DNA of 64,000 nt from Kribbella sandramycini (lineage in GTDB: Bacteria > Actinomycetota > Actinomycetes > Propionibacteriales > Kribbellaceae). The stretch's first letter is position 1, and each line of letters opens with the position of its first letter. Positions 53,542-63,545 of this stretch are shown here, piece after piece. The DNA lies in the NCBI RefSeq assembly GCF_013131805.1, contig NZ_JABJRC010000004.1:1-64000 (forward strand), read 5' to 3'. The notes below the pieces were generated by a model. The model was not told where the DNA came from, ran no database searches, and saw nothing but the letters and a program-made list of their open reading frames with translations. The position numbers and the translations under genes are program-made.

Positions 53542-54795
53542 ATGACGACGAACACGAACATCCAGCCCTTCACCATCGAGATCCCGCAGCACGAGGTCGA
53601 CGACCTGAAGCTGCGGCTGCAGTCGGCCCGCTGGCCGGCCACCCCGGCGGTCGACGACTGGAGCCGCGGCGTCCCGGTCGGGTACCTGAAGGAGCTGGCG
53701 GCGTACTGGGCGGACGGGTACGACTGGCGCGCGGCCGAGGCCGAGCTGAACGCGATCCCACAGTTCACCACCGAGATCAACGGACAGCGGATCCACTTCT
53801 TCCACCAGCAGTCGGCCGAGCCGAACGCGCTGCCGCTGATCCTGACGCACGGCTGGCCGGGCTCGCCGGTGGAGTTCCAGGCGCTGATCGGGCGGCTGAC
53901 CGACCCGGTCGCGCACGGCGGTGACGCGGCCGACGCGTTCCACGTCGTCGTCCCGTCGCTGCCCGGGTACGGCTTCTCGACGCCGCTCGGCCCGGCCGGG
54001 TTCAACCTGTTCGGTGTCGCGCAGATGTGGGCCGAGCTGATGAGCCGGCTCGGCTACGAGCGGTACGCCGCGCACGGCACGGACGCCGGGTCCGGCGTGA
54101 CCGGCATGCTGACGATGATCGACGCGGCGCATGTCGTCGGCGCGCACCTGGCCGGCGTCACCGCCTCTGCGCCGTTCGCCGGGCCGGTGTCGACCGACGG
54201 CCTGTCGGAGTCCGACACCAAGCGGGCCGAGACCTTCAACCGCTACCTGGAGGACGGCCTGGGCTACCTGGTGTCGCAGTCGACCCGGCCGCAGACCGTG
54301 GCCTACGGGCTGAACGACTCCCCGATCGCGCAGCTGGCCTGGATCGTGGAGAAGTTCGCCGAGTGGACCGACCCGGACAAGAAGCTGCCGGAGGAGGCCG
54401 TGGACCGCGACCAGCTGCTGACCAACGTGAGCCTCTACTGGTTCACGGAGTCCGGTGCATCGTCCGCCCACGCGCTGTACGAGGGCATGCAGGCCTGGAA
54501 GGCGATGCTGGCCCAGCAGAGCGGTGGCGGCGACTGGGGCGGCGACGACAACGCTGAGAGCAGCGAGTGGAGCGCCGATGACAGTGGCGACGCCGCTGCG
54601 GCCTGGGGGCAGTTCACTCCGCCGCCGACCGGCGTGGCCGTGTTCGGCGCGGAGACTGCGATCAAGAGCCTGGTCGACCCAGCCGGTGCAATGTCGCACT
54701 GGGTCGAGTACGACCAGGGTGGCCACTTCGCCGCGATGGAGGTGCCGGAGCTGCTGACCGCCGACCTACGCGCGTTCTTCCAGCCACTGCGCTGA
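53542..54795 (+). CDS. Microsomal-type epoxide hydrolase (alpha/beta hydrolase)
   Basis: 417 residues. N-terminal lid region typical of epoxide hydrolases (FTIEIPQHEVDDLKLRLQSARWP), HGWPGSP oxyanion motif, nucleophile Asp in HGTDAGSGV, and catalytic His in GGHFAAME. An acidic Gly/Ser/Asp-rich insertion lies at ~330-357. Opens epoxides, including host or antibiotic intermediates. Start chosen with the leaderless promoter; the 3' end overlaps the convergent gene by 30 bases. Confidence 0.92.
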   Translation: MTTNTNIQPFTIEIPQHEVDDLKLRLQSARWPATPAVDDWSRGVPVGYLKELAAYWADGYDWRAAEAELNAIPQFTTEINGQRIHFFHQQSAEPNALPLILTHGWPGSPVEFQALIGRLTDPVAHGGDAADAFHVVVPSLPGYGFSTPLGPAGFNLFGVAQMWAELMSRLGYERYAAHGTDAGSGVTGMLTMIDAAHVVGAHLAGVTASAPFAGPVSTDGLSESDTKRAETFNRYLEDGLGYLVSQSTRPQTVAYGLNDSPIAQLAWIVEKFAEWTDPDKKLPEEAVDRDQLLTNVSLYWFTESGASSAHALYEGMQAWKAMLAQQSGGGDWGGDDNAESSEWSADDSGDAAAAWGQFTPPPTGVAVFGAETAIKSLVDPAGAMSHWVEYDQGGHFAAMEVPELLTADLRAFFQPLR

Positions 54796-55212
54796 CGGCC
54801 TGAAGCAGTACCACTCGACCAGGGCGGTCCCGAGCACCACCGGGACCGCCCAGGCCCATGCCTGGTCCGGAAGCGCCGTGATGAGGATGCCGGTCCACAG
54901 TGCGATCCAACTGCCGCCGTACCCCCGCAGTACGCCGCGATACCAGAGGCCCCCGGGCTGCTCGGCCGCACGCTGCCCGAAGTAGACGAACAGGTACGCC
55001 GCGACCCCGATCGGCCAGAAGAACCACAGGCGCCGCCAGTCGTACGGAACCATCACCAGTGCACTCAGACACGTCACAGCGATCGTCCAGTGGTAGGACT
55101 CGCCAACCCAGTTCAAACGTCGTCGCCGTAGCGTCAGCGCGATCGCTGGGAGCCCCAGCAGTACGGCCAGGGCTCCCGCGACGACGTGCACGATCAGCGC
55201 GATATCTCGCAC
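54766..55212 (-). CDS. Small multi-pass membrane protein
   Basis: 148 residues with about four membrane helices (LIVHVVAGALAVLLGLPAIALTL, TIAVTCLSALVMVPY, LWFFWPIGVAAYLFVYF, WAWAVPVVLGTALVEWY). A His in the first helix and the VHVVAG pattern recall DUF2306-like heme-related proteins but the match is weak. Function unknown. Confidence 0.75.
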   Translation of the reverse strand: MRDIALIVHVVAGALAVLLGLPAIALTLRRRRLNWVGESYHWTIAVTCLSALVMVPYDWRRLWFFWPIGVAAYLFVYFGQRAAEQPGGLWYRGVLRGYGGSWIALWTGILITALPDQAWAWAVPVVLGTALVEWYCFRPSAQWLEERA

Positions 55213-55251
55213 CGAAAACTCCCTGACATGTCAGGGGACTATAGGACCGGA

Positions 55252-56190
55252 CTACGCCTCCGGGAAGGACAGAACCCGGCGAACGGCGAAGTTTCGGTAC
55301 CCGCCGCGTTCGAACGCCTTCGCCATCGGAACGTTGCCGAAGTCGGTGTCGGCCCGGACCTTGACCGCGCCGGTCTCGGCCAGCAGGTGGGTGATCTCGG
55401 CCAGGATGTCGTCGATGTACCCGTTACCGCGATGCTCGGGCAGGACGCCGAGGTACCCGACGACCGGGCCGCCGTTGTTCGCCGACGGGATCGCGAAGCC
55501 GATCTCCTTACCCTCGGCGTCGTACGCGAACCGCCACCAGTCGCGGTCGCCCTCCAGGTGGGTCTCGTAGAGCTCGACCTCCTCACGAGCCGCCCCCTCG
55601 ACGCCGAGGCGGGCGATGTCGCGCGCGGTCGCGGCGTCCAGACTGCCTTCGCTGATCCGCATGAACATGTTCACGAAGGCCTCGTTGTCGGCCGGCTCGA
55701 ACCGGAGCCGGGTCGACCGCGGCGGCAGGCCGTACTCCGCCAGCCACTCGTACCGCAGCCGGTCGGTGACCTCGATCAGACCGGCCGCACCGGCGGCCAG
55801 CATGCGCGCCTTCACCGCACCCGCGATCGCCAGGTCGGACTGCCAGTCGGCGTCCAGGAAGATGTGGAACTCCGGCTGCTCGGCGTCGGCCGGCCGGTTC
55901 GCCAGGACGTGCTGCATCAAGGCGCTCCACGCCGGGACCGGGTCGCCGTCGCCGACGAAGTACAGGCCGTCGACGCTGAACGGCTCGTCGTCCTCGCGAC
56001 CACCCCACCAGATGGCCAGGGCCTGGATGACGCCGTTCTCCTCGACGACCCAGGACCACTCGTGCCGGTAGTAGCCGGACACGATGTACTCGTCGTAGCG
56101 CTCAGGCGTGACGGTGTTGATCGACTGCTGCTGCTTGATCAGCGTGCGAATGATGCCGAGATCGGACTCGGCGGTGTTGCGGATGTTCAC
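55252..56190 (-). CDS. GNAT-family N-acetyltransferase (two-domain)
   Basis: 312 residues. The C-terminal GNAT acetyl-CoA loop YLGVLPEHRGNGYIDDIL and the final FERGGYRNFAVRRV are clear; the N-terminal half is a second, degenerate GNAT-like domain. Common actinobacterial form. Substrate unknown. Confidence 0.88.
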   Translation of the reverse strand: MNIRNTAESDLGIIRTLIKQQQSINTVTPERYDEYIVSGYYRHEWSWVVEENGVIQALAIWWGGREDDEPFSVDGLYFVGDGDPVPAWSALMQHVLANRPADAEQPEFHIFLDADWQSDLAIAGAVKARMLAAGAAGLIEVTDRLRYEWLAEYGLPPRSTRLRFEPADNEAFVNMFMRISEGSLDAATARDIARLGVEGAAREEVELYETHLEGDRDWWRFAYDAEGKEIGFAIPSANNGGPVVGYLGVLPEHRGNGYIDDILAEITHLLAETGAVKVRADTDFGNVPMAKAFERGGYRNFAVRRVLSFPEA

Positions 56191-56405
56191 AATTCCTCCA
56201 ACAGGAGGCGCGCCGCTCCGCTCAGTGCGAGCTGTGGTCGCGGACGGGTCGCGCCGGAATACCTGACAGGTCGCTCATCGGTCGCTCCTTCCGCTGGGGA
56301 CAGCTTCTCGCCGGGCCAGACTCTAGGACCCGAGGGGGTCATAGTCCAACTGTTATTCACACCTGGGATGTACCGCGGTCGTTTGCACTGGGCAACCTCC
56401 CGGCC

Positions 56406-56768
56406 ATGAGAACCCTCGTCGCCGCCCTGGCTCTGGCCGCCACCACGACCCTCACCGCCCCCGCGTACGCCGCACTCCCCACCTGCGCGCTCAGCTCACT
56501 GCCGTCGCAGGCCTCCGACACTCTCCGGCTGATCCACTCCGGCGGGCCGTTCCCCTACCGTCAGGACGGCACCGTCTTCCAGAACCGCGAGGCACTCCTC
56601 CCCCAGCAGTCCTCCGGCTACTACCACGAGTACACCGTCAAGACCCCGGGCTCATCCGACCGCGGCGCGCGCCGGCTGGTCGGCGGCGGCGCCAAGACCA
56701 CGCCCGCGCACGTCTACTACACCGCCGACCACTACGCGTCGTTCTGCGAGGTCGACGAGAACCGCTGA
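56406..56768 (+). CDS. Secreted guanyl-specific ribonuclease (RNase Sa homologue)
   Basis: 120 residues, signal peptide ~1-22, mature ~98 residues. Very close to Streptomyces RNase Sa: SDTLRLI, GGPFPYRQDGTVFQNRE, YYHEYTV, RGARR, DHYASF. Catalytic set is Glu75, Arg86 and His109. It cleaves RNA after guanosine outside the cell. The C-terminal Cys is six residues earlier than in RNase Sa (114 instead of the 120 equivalent). No barstar-like inhibitor gene is next to it. Confidence 0.95.
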   Translation: MRTLVAALALAATTTLTAPAYAALPTCALSSLPSQASDTLRLIHSGGPFPYRQDGTVFQNREALLPQQSSGYYHEYTVKTPGSSDRGARRLVGGGAKTTPAHVYYTADHYASFCEVDENR

Positions 56769-56774
56769 CAGCAA

Positions 56775-56803
56775 ACGGCCCCGGGGGCGAACCCCGGGGC
56801 CGT
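56775..56803. terminator. Terminator shared by the RNase gene and convergent groEL
   Basis: 12-bp stem ACGGCCCCGGGG (56775-56786) / CCCCGGGGCCGT (56792-56803), loop GCGAA. Lies between two convergent stops, works in either direction, short T content. Confidence 0.75.
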
Positions 56804-56827
56804 TCGGTGTGCTGTCGGACTACTGGA

Positions 56828-58453
<1,626 letters not shown>

Positions 58454-58601
58454 TCTCCGCGAGTCCTCCCGCGTCGAGTCTTGGCAGTTCAGCCGGCCGG
58501 ATGCCCGCGACGGACGGCGCCGGAGTCGTGGCGCTCATGTCCCGCCCCGCTCCCGGCACCTCATCGGGCCGTCTTCGTACACACCCCAGGGGCAGCCAGC
58601 G

Positions 58602-58662
58602 TTGTCACTCTCGCCCTAGGAGTGCTAACCAAGTATTAGCACTCGCCCCAACCGAGTGCAAG
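58602..58662 (-). promoter_or_regulatory. Two CIRCE elements over the groEL promoter
   Basis: CIRCE 1: TTGTCACTC-N9-GAGTGCTAA (58602-58628). CIRCE 2: TTAGCACTC-N9-GAGTGCAAG (58636-58662). On the minus strand TTGCAC (58661-58656) and TAATAC (58638-58633), 17 bp apart, form a promoter inside CIRCE 2, and CIRCE 1 covers the start point. HrcA repressor control of groEL is expected. Confidence 0.9.
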
Positions 58663-58692
58663 CCGACCACCGCCCGCCCGCGCTGACGCCGG

Positions 58693-59028
58693 TCAGTCGG
58701 GCAGTTGGGCGATGAGGTACTTCGGCGCGGTCAGGCGCCAGGCCTCGGTGAGCAGCTCGGCCACCTCGGCCTCGTCGGCCAGGGCGAGCGTTACGTCGAC
58801 CCAGGCGAACCGGCCGCTCTCCCAGGAGGGGGCGTAGACCTCGGGGCTCTCCGCGATGAGCGCCTCCTGCTCTTCGCGGAAGGCTTTGACGATCAGCCGC
58901 GTCTCGTCCTCCGACAGGTACGCGAACCCCTTCTTGCGCACCTTGAACGCGGGCTGCCCGGCCCACCCCTCGTGCTCCTCGGCCCCGGGCAGCCCCCGAA
59001 CCAGCTTGTGCACCACCTGCGCGTCCAT
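58693..59028 (-). CDS. MmcQ/YjbR-family protein
   Basis: 111 residues, small alpha-beta YjbR fold: VHKLVRGLPGAEE, FKVRKKGFAYLSEDETRLIVKA, FAWVDVTLALADEAEVAELLTEAWRLTAPK. A DNA-binding-like fold with unknown role. Stands alone between groEL and the PASTA gene. Confidence 0.9.
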   Translation of the reverse strand: MDAQVVHKLVRGLPGAEEHEGWAGQPAFKVRKKGFAYLSEDETRLIVKAFREEQEALIAESPEVYAPSWESGRFAWVDVTLALADEAEVAELLTEAWRLTAPKYLIAQLPD

Positions 59029-59062
59029 GCCCTCAGACGCTAGAGGTGCCCACCGACACTTC

Positions 59063-59914
59063 TCAGCCGACGACTGTGACCTTCACCGGCGCTCCCGGCG
59101 CGACCATCGTCCCCGCGGCCGGAGACACCCCGAGCACGGCGCCCGCGGGGTAGTCGGGCTTCTTCACCGTGCTGACCGCCGCTACCAGCCCGAGCCGCTT
59201 GAGCTCGTTCTGGTAGGCCTCTGCGGGCTTGGCGCCCAGGTTGAGCGCCTGGAAGCCCGGTACGCCGACCTGGTCGGGTACGACGCGGATCTGCTCCAGG
59301 ATGCGGTCGACCTCGGCGGCGCTGGTCGAGGACTCCGCCCGGAACCACGCCTTCAGCGACGGGATCAGCACCGAACCGGCGCAGACCGTGCCGGGGTTGG
59401 TGGTCACACAAGTCGTCTTCTCCCGCTGGGCCGCGACGCCGTCGATCTCGATCGTCTCCGTCGCCTTGAAGTCGAACCGCGGCTCGGCCCCGAGGTCGAT
59501 GCTCTCGACGCCAGGACGCCGGGCGATGGCGCACATGGGCTGCGCTCCGACGTCCACCACGACGGTGTCGACCTCCGGCGTACCGCAGCGCAGTTTGTTG
59601 GTACCCCAGGTCTTGGGCACCGCCACTGCGGCGTTTCCAACCCCGACCAGCCGCATACCGGCCGGCACGGGCGCAGCAGCCGGAGGCGGCGCCGCAACCG
59701 GCGGCTGGTCGATCGGCTTGGCACCCGGCCCCAGCAGGGTCGATCCGCCGATCACGGCGGCGACGGCGACCGCTGTGCCGCCGACTGACCACAGGGCGGT
59801 CCGACGGCGCCGGCGGCGGGTGGCTCCGGTGCGCATGGCGGCTACGGGCGGTGGGTTGACGGGTGTCCGGTCGGCGGCGCGTTCGAGGAGCTCGGACAGC
59901 TTGTGCTCGTTCAT
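59063..59914 (-). CDS. Membrane protein with C-terminal PASTA domain, partner of the sigma factor
   Basis: 283 residues. Cytosolic N-terminus of ~40 residues with a run of Arg before a single helix (~41-62), a Pro-rich linker, an unrecognised extracytoplasmic domain with Cys residues (LRCGTPE, QPMCAIARR, TTCVTTNPGTVCAG), and a C-terminal PASTA module (~213-283, PDYPAGAVLGVSPAAGTMVAPGAPVKVTVVG). PASTA domains bind cell-wall peptides and are usually on kinases or penicillin-binding proteins. Overlaps the sigma-factor gene by four bases, the position of a membrane regulator or anti-sigma factor. Confidence 0.85.
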   Translation of the reverse strand: MNEHKLSELLERAADRTPVNPPPVAAMRTGATRRRRRRTALWSVGGTAVAVAAVIGGSTLLGPGAKPIDQPPVAAPPPAAAPVPAGMRLVGVGNAAVAVPKTWGTNKLRCGTPEVDTVVVDVGAQPMCAIARRPGVESIDLGAEPRFDFKATETIEIDGVAAQREKTTCVTTNPGTVCAGSVLIPSLKAWFRAESSTSAAEVDRILEQIRVVPDQVGVPGFQALNLGAKPAEAYQNELKRLGLVAAVSTVKKPDYPAGAVLGVSPAAGTMVAPGAPVKVTVVG

Positions 59915-60411
59915 CGGGTTTCTCGCAGTTCTGCCAGGTTCGGGTCCAGAGCCAGGGCTTTCACGGCCCTGGAGAGCCGGCTCTTCACAGTGCCGGCGGC
60001 GACGCCCAGGACGGACGCCATCTGCTGCTCGCTGAGGTGCGCGTAGTACCGCAGTACGACGGCTGTTCGTTGCTCGACGGGCAGCTTGGCCAGTGCGCGC
60101 TTCAACAGGTCGGCGTCATCGACTCCGGCCGTTTCGTCGGCATCGGCGTGCTCAGGCAAGAACTCCGACGGTTTCTCACCGTGCCAGCGGCGGCGGCGAG
60201 AGGTGATGAGGCTGTTGACGAGCATGCGGTGCACGTAGGCGTCCCGATCCTCCGCCGTCCGCACCCGGTTCCACTTCAGCAGGCAGCGCTCCAGCACCGT
60301 CTGCACCAGGTCCTCGGCCTCCGCATGCGAGCACCCCAGGAGGACCGCGGAGCGCACCAGGATCGGCCAGCGCGCCGCCACGTACTCCGTGAAGTCGTCT
60401 TCCCCGCTCAT
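59911..60411 (-). CDS. SigE-family (SigE/ECF) RNA polymerase sigma factor
   Basis: 166 residues from the ATG at 60411. Region 2 (LLGCSHAEAEDLVQTVLERCLLKW, RDAYVHRMLVNSLITSRRRRW) and region 4 (LPVEQRTAVVLRYYAHLSEQQMASVLGVAAGTVKSRLSRAV). Matches the SigE-type ECF subgroup common in Streptomyces and Kribbella. Likely controlled by the coupled PASTA protein. Confidence 0.93.
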   Translation of the reverse strand: MSGEDDFTEYVAARWPILVRSAVLLGCSHAEAEDLVQTVLERCLLKWNRVRTAEDRDAYVHRMLVNSLITSRRRRWHGEKPSEFLPEHADADETAGVDDADLLKRALAKLPVEQRTAVVLRYYAHLSEQQMASVLGVAAGTVKSRLSRAVKALALDPNLAELRETR

Positions 60412-60558
60412 TCCCGCACCCCTCTGTCGGCGTCCCTCACGGTAAAGACAAGGTGGGCCACGGCCGGGGTTCCACACAAAGTCGTAGGGGTCGGATTCAG
60501 GGGCGTCTCGGTACCGATCCCGATGTGGCGGCAGCCCCCGAACGGCGAGAGTTGACTC

Positions 60559-60894
60559 ATGACGAACTCCAACGCACCGTTCTCGAACCTGTCCGGCAAG
60601 TCCCTGCGCCGCTCCACCTCGCAGCGCATGCTCTCCGGTGTCTCCGGCGGTTTCGCCGAGTACCTCAACATCGACGTCACCCTGGTCCGCCTCGGCATCG
60701 TCGGCCTCACCATCATCACCGGCGGCACCGCCCTCCTCGGCTACGCGATCGCCTGGATCGTCATGCCCGAAGGCGACGGCAAGGCCGTCTGGCAGAACGT
60801 CCAGCACTCCGTCAACAACAACCACTCCCAGACCCCCGAGGGCGACATCGCCGCCCGCATCTACGACGACGCCCCCAAGCCCCCGGCCGCATGA
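60559..60894 (+). CDS. PspC-domain envelope-stress protein
   Basis: 111 residues: hydrophilic start, RSTSQRMLSGVSGGFAEYLNIDVTLVRLGIVGLTIITGGTALLGYAIAWIVMPEG is the PspC domain with its membrane helix, then a disordered acidic tail. PspC works in phage-shock/envelope-stress responses. Divergent from the sigma-factor gene across 147 bases, so it may be a target. Confidence 0.9.
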   Translation: MTNSNAPFSNLSGKSLRRSTSQRMLSGVSGGFAEYLNIDVTLVRLGIVGLTIITGGTALLGYAIAWIVMPEGDGKAVWQNVQHSVNNNHSQTPEGDIAARIYDDAPKPPAA

Positions 60895-60966
60895 TGCGGG
60901 GCGTCCGCCCAGCGGCGGGGTGAGCGCAGTACGCACCCCGCCGCCCGCACTGTCACACAGCTGCCG

Positions 60967-61818
60967 TGAGCAGCGATGACCTCGCCACCTGCCCGGACTG
61001 CGGGCAGCGGATCCGCGTCAACCGGCAGCCAACCTGCTGGCCGTAGCGATCCTGCTACTCCCTCTGGTCGCCATCGCGGCCGGAGTCGCCCTCCTGGTCT
61101 TCTACCGCCCCCTCTGGCTCAGCGTGCCCTTGGCCGCGCTGGCCTTCCTCACAGCCCTCACGTTCCGCCCACGAGCCGCAGACCTCCCCGACGACACCGT
61201 CCTGATCCACCGCGACCAGGCCCCGACGCTTTTCGGCCTCCTCGACGAGATCGCCGCCGCCGTCGGCACCCGGTCAGGGTCGCGTTACTGGCCCACGAGT
61301 TCGGGCACGGACGCCACAGCGACCAGGCCAGCGGCTGGCTGATCGCCAATGCCTACAACGTGCTGTCCGGTCTGGACGAGACGTTCCGAGACGGCTACCT
61401 GGACGGCGTCCGCCGGGAGGAGGGGGTCGAGGACCACACCGGAGCCACACTGGTCGGCCGGACGGTGAATGCGACCGTGGGCGTGCCGGTGCGGGGCCTG
61501 GCCGCGGTGTTGACCCGGCTGACGTTGCGGAGCGGGCAGTCACCGAGCTACCGGCTCGGGAGCTCGACCGGCGGCTGCGTGTCAGCAGGCTCCGCGATGT
61601 GCGGACGGACGCGACGCATCCGCCGACGTACCTGCGGGCGAGGCTGCTGCGCACGCGACCGGCCACCTCGGCTCGTGTCGCGCTGGGCACGGATCGGTCG
61701 CGTGCTGTCGACCGGGAGCTCGCAGCACCTGCTGCCGACGTACTGCGTGCGCTGAAGGGTGAGCTCCAACCCGGGAGGCGGCTGGTTTCAGGGTGGATTC
61801 CGGCGCCTTCGACGTGAC
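60967..61818 (+). pseudogene. Decayed M48-family metalloprotease
   Basis: Fragments of one membrane peptidase are spread over all three plus frames. A Cys-ribbon start (GTG at 60967, ATCPDCGQRIR) hits a stop near 61045. A membrane segment and ADLPDDTVLIHRDQAPTLFGLLDEIAAAVG run in a second frame (to ~61270). RVALLAHEFGHGRHSDQA, the zinc-binding HExxH helix, and GLDETFRDGYLDGV run in a third (~61276-61560). ELDRRLRVSR ... DATHPPTYLRARLLR continues in another. Between GLLDEIAAAVG and the HExxH about 60 codons are missing compared with intact homologues. Not functional. Confidence 0.85.
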
Positions 61819-61977
61819 CGGCAAGCTGCTTTTGGCGGTGTCAGCCGTATTGCGGTGGCCGCTGCCAGAAGCTGCAAATTTCCTGCGGACTATTGGTCCA
61901 TAAAGGCTGGTGCTGTTGTGTTTGTCGCACAGGGGGTGGATTCCGCCGCTCACTGAATCCAGGGGAGGTTCTGGTTG

Positions 61978-62589
61978 ATGAGGCAACCACTGAGGCGAGT
62001 GGTTCAGGTTGTTGGTTTGGGTGCCGCGCTCTGTCTGCCAATGAGCTCAGGGATCGCGTCGGCAGACACTATTGACAGCGCGCAGATCGCACTGTCGGTG
62101 TACAACGCGAAGGATCCGGAAGCGGCATTCAATCAGCTGAGTCCGGCTGAGCAGGAAGAATTCGCGGCTCGAATGCAGACGTGGACGTCCGAGGAGGTTT
62201 CGAGCGAGTTCAAGCAGGTCGAGCCGACGCCGGAGGAACTGGCCGCGATGGGTCCGGACGGCGCACGGGCCGGCGGCTGCTGGCAGCAGTACAAGTATCA
62301 GAAGTGGCGTGACATCGGCATGAACACCGGCGACACGTGGATGACCGCGCACTGGTGCCACAACGGGTCGAGGATCACCAGCTACCGGCTGTCCGACCAG
62401 GGCGGCCAGGGCAAGCTGGGTATCAAGTACGAGGGCCTCGGCGCCAAGTACGCCAACAATGTCGGCTGGGAGGTGCGCCAGGGTCAGACATTCAAGTTCA
62501 AGATCGGGTGGGCCCACGCCAATCCCTGCATGCAGATCCGCGGCGGGAAAGGCCTGTATTCCTTCCGGGCCAACTGCAATATGAGCTAG
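61978..62589 (+). CDS. Secreted protein of unknown function
   Basis: 203 residues from the ATG at 61978 with AGGGGAGG upstream. Signal peptide ~1-30 (VVGLGAALCLPMSSGIASAD), then a helical acidic region (~31-85) and a C-terminal domain (~95-203) with four Cys (GGCWQQY, HWCHNGS, PCMQIRG, ANCNMS) likely paired as disulphides, rich in Trp, Tyr and Gly. Reminiscent of actinobacterial secreted beta-sandwich proteins, but no family is recognised. Lower GC than the neighbours at its 5' end. Confidence 0.75.
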   Translation: MRQPLRRVVQVVGLGAALCLPMSSGIASADTIDSAQIALSVYNAKDPEAAFNQLSPAEQEEFAARMQTWTSEEVSSEFKQVEPTPEELAAMGPDGARAGGCWQQYKYQKWRDIGMNTGDTWMTAHWCHNGSRITSYRLSDQGGQGKLGIKYEGLGAKYANNVGWEVRQGQTFKFKIGWAHANPCMQIRGGKGLYSFRANCNMS

Positions 62590-62810
62590 TGTTCCGAAGG
62601 CTGGTCCGGCTCGCCCGATTCCGGGCGAGTTCGGGCCGGCCCGTCCCATTGCCGGGCCTGGTGATCGCGGCTCACCTTACTGTCCCAGTCGACGTCGTCC
62701 GTTCGCCGATTTGATGATCGCACTGCTTTTACCAGACGCCGGAGCAGAACAATGACGGCGAGAACGACCAGGACCAAAAACAGTGCGTACAGCCAGGTGA
62801 ACTCAAACAC
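62586..62810 (-). CDS. Small single-pass membrane protein
   Basis: 74 residues: one helix at the N-terminus (FTWLYALFLVLVVLAVIVLLRRLV) and a polar C-terminal tail. Overlaps the preceding convergent stop by four bases. Unknown function. Confidence 0.55.
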   Translation of the reverse strand: MFEFTWLYALFLVLVVLAVIVLLRRLVKAVRSSNRRTDDVDWDSKVSRDHQARQWDGPARTRPESGEPDQPSEH

Positions 62811-62849
62811 GCGCGCGCCTCCGTACCTGCCGAATGGTCAGATCAGGTA

Positions 62850-63545
62850 TCACGGTATCAATTCCTGCAGCACCGTGTTGCTGCGATCCAGGGCGGTCAC
62901 CGACACCGGTCCAGCCGGCGCCGGCCACCAGGCCAGGAAATATCCGTCGGCCACCGACGCGGTGACCTCCGTACCGTCCGTCGTGGTGACCTTCACGCTG
63001 CTGACTCCGGCCGCAACCGGCCCGAACACGTAACGCGCGCCGTCACCCTTGTCCAGCGAGCCCCCATTTCCGAGCAGCTTCACCGAACTACCTGTTGGCA
63101 GCGCCTCGGCGTCCACCCGCCCGGTTGAGCGGTTGTCCTGGTCGTAGATACAGACCAGCACACTGGATTCATCGCCCAGCAGTACGGCCGTGAAGTCGCC
63201 ACGCCCTTCTGCGACCAGCGGCTTGAACCGTGCCGCGTCGACCACCTCGCCGGGCTCGGCTGGGATCGACGACAGGCATGGCTGCAGCCTGGCATCGTCC
63301 ATCGCAACAGCAGCCCCGTGCGGGACAGCGGTCCACGACGCGTAGGCCGAAGCAGGAAACAGCGCCGAATAGGTCAACACCCCACCGGCAACAAGGGTCA
63401 CCACCGCAGCCGATCCCTGCGCCAGCAGCCGCCGGCGACCGCGCTGAACCTGGACCGCGCCGGCGAGCGCCGCCTCCCGGGCACGTCGCCTCGCGTCGCC
63501 GTCCAGTGCCTTCACCTCGAGAACGGTCTTCTCGAAATCCGTCAT
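62850..63545 (-). CDS. Membrane partner/anti-sigma-like protein of the right-edge sigma factor
   Basis: 231 residues from the ATG at 63545, ATGA overlap with the sigma gene. N-terminal cytosolic region (~1-37), one helix ~39-60, and an extracytoplasmic domain with two Cys (QPCLSS, LVCIYD). Same gene order and size class as the sigma/PASTA pair upstream, but no PASTA module. Anti-sigma role inferred from coupling. Confidence 0.75.
   Translation of the reverse strand: MTDFEKTVLEVKALDGDARRRAREAALAGAVQVQRGRRRLLAQGSAAVVTLVAGGVLTYSALFPASAYASWTAVPHGAAVAMDDARLQPCLSSIPAEPGEVVDAARFKPLVAEGRGDFTAVLLGDESSVLVCIYDQDNRSTGRVDAEALPTGSSVKLLGNGGSLDKGDGARYVFGPVAAGVSSVKVTTTDGTEVTASVADGYFLAWWPAPAGPVSVTALDRSNTVLQELIP

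Noticed and set aside
60976..61755. A 259-codon intact membrane or secreted protein
   Set aside because: Only the middle ~95 codons resemble a protein family (M48); the ends are noise and the true parts lie in other frames.
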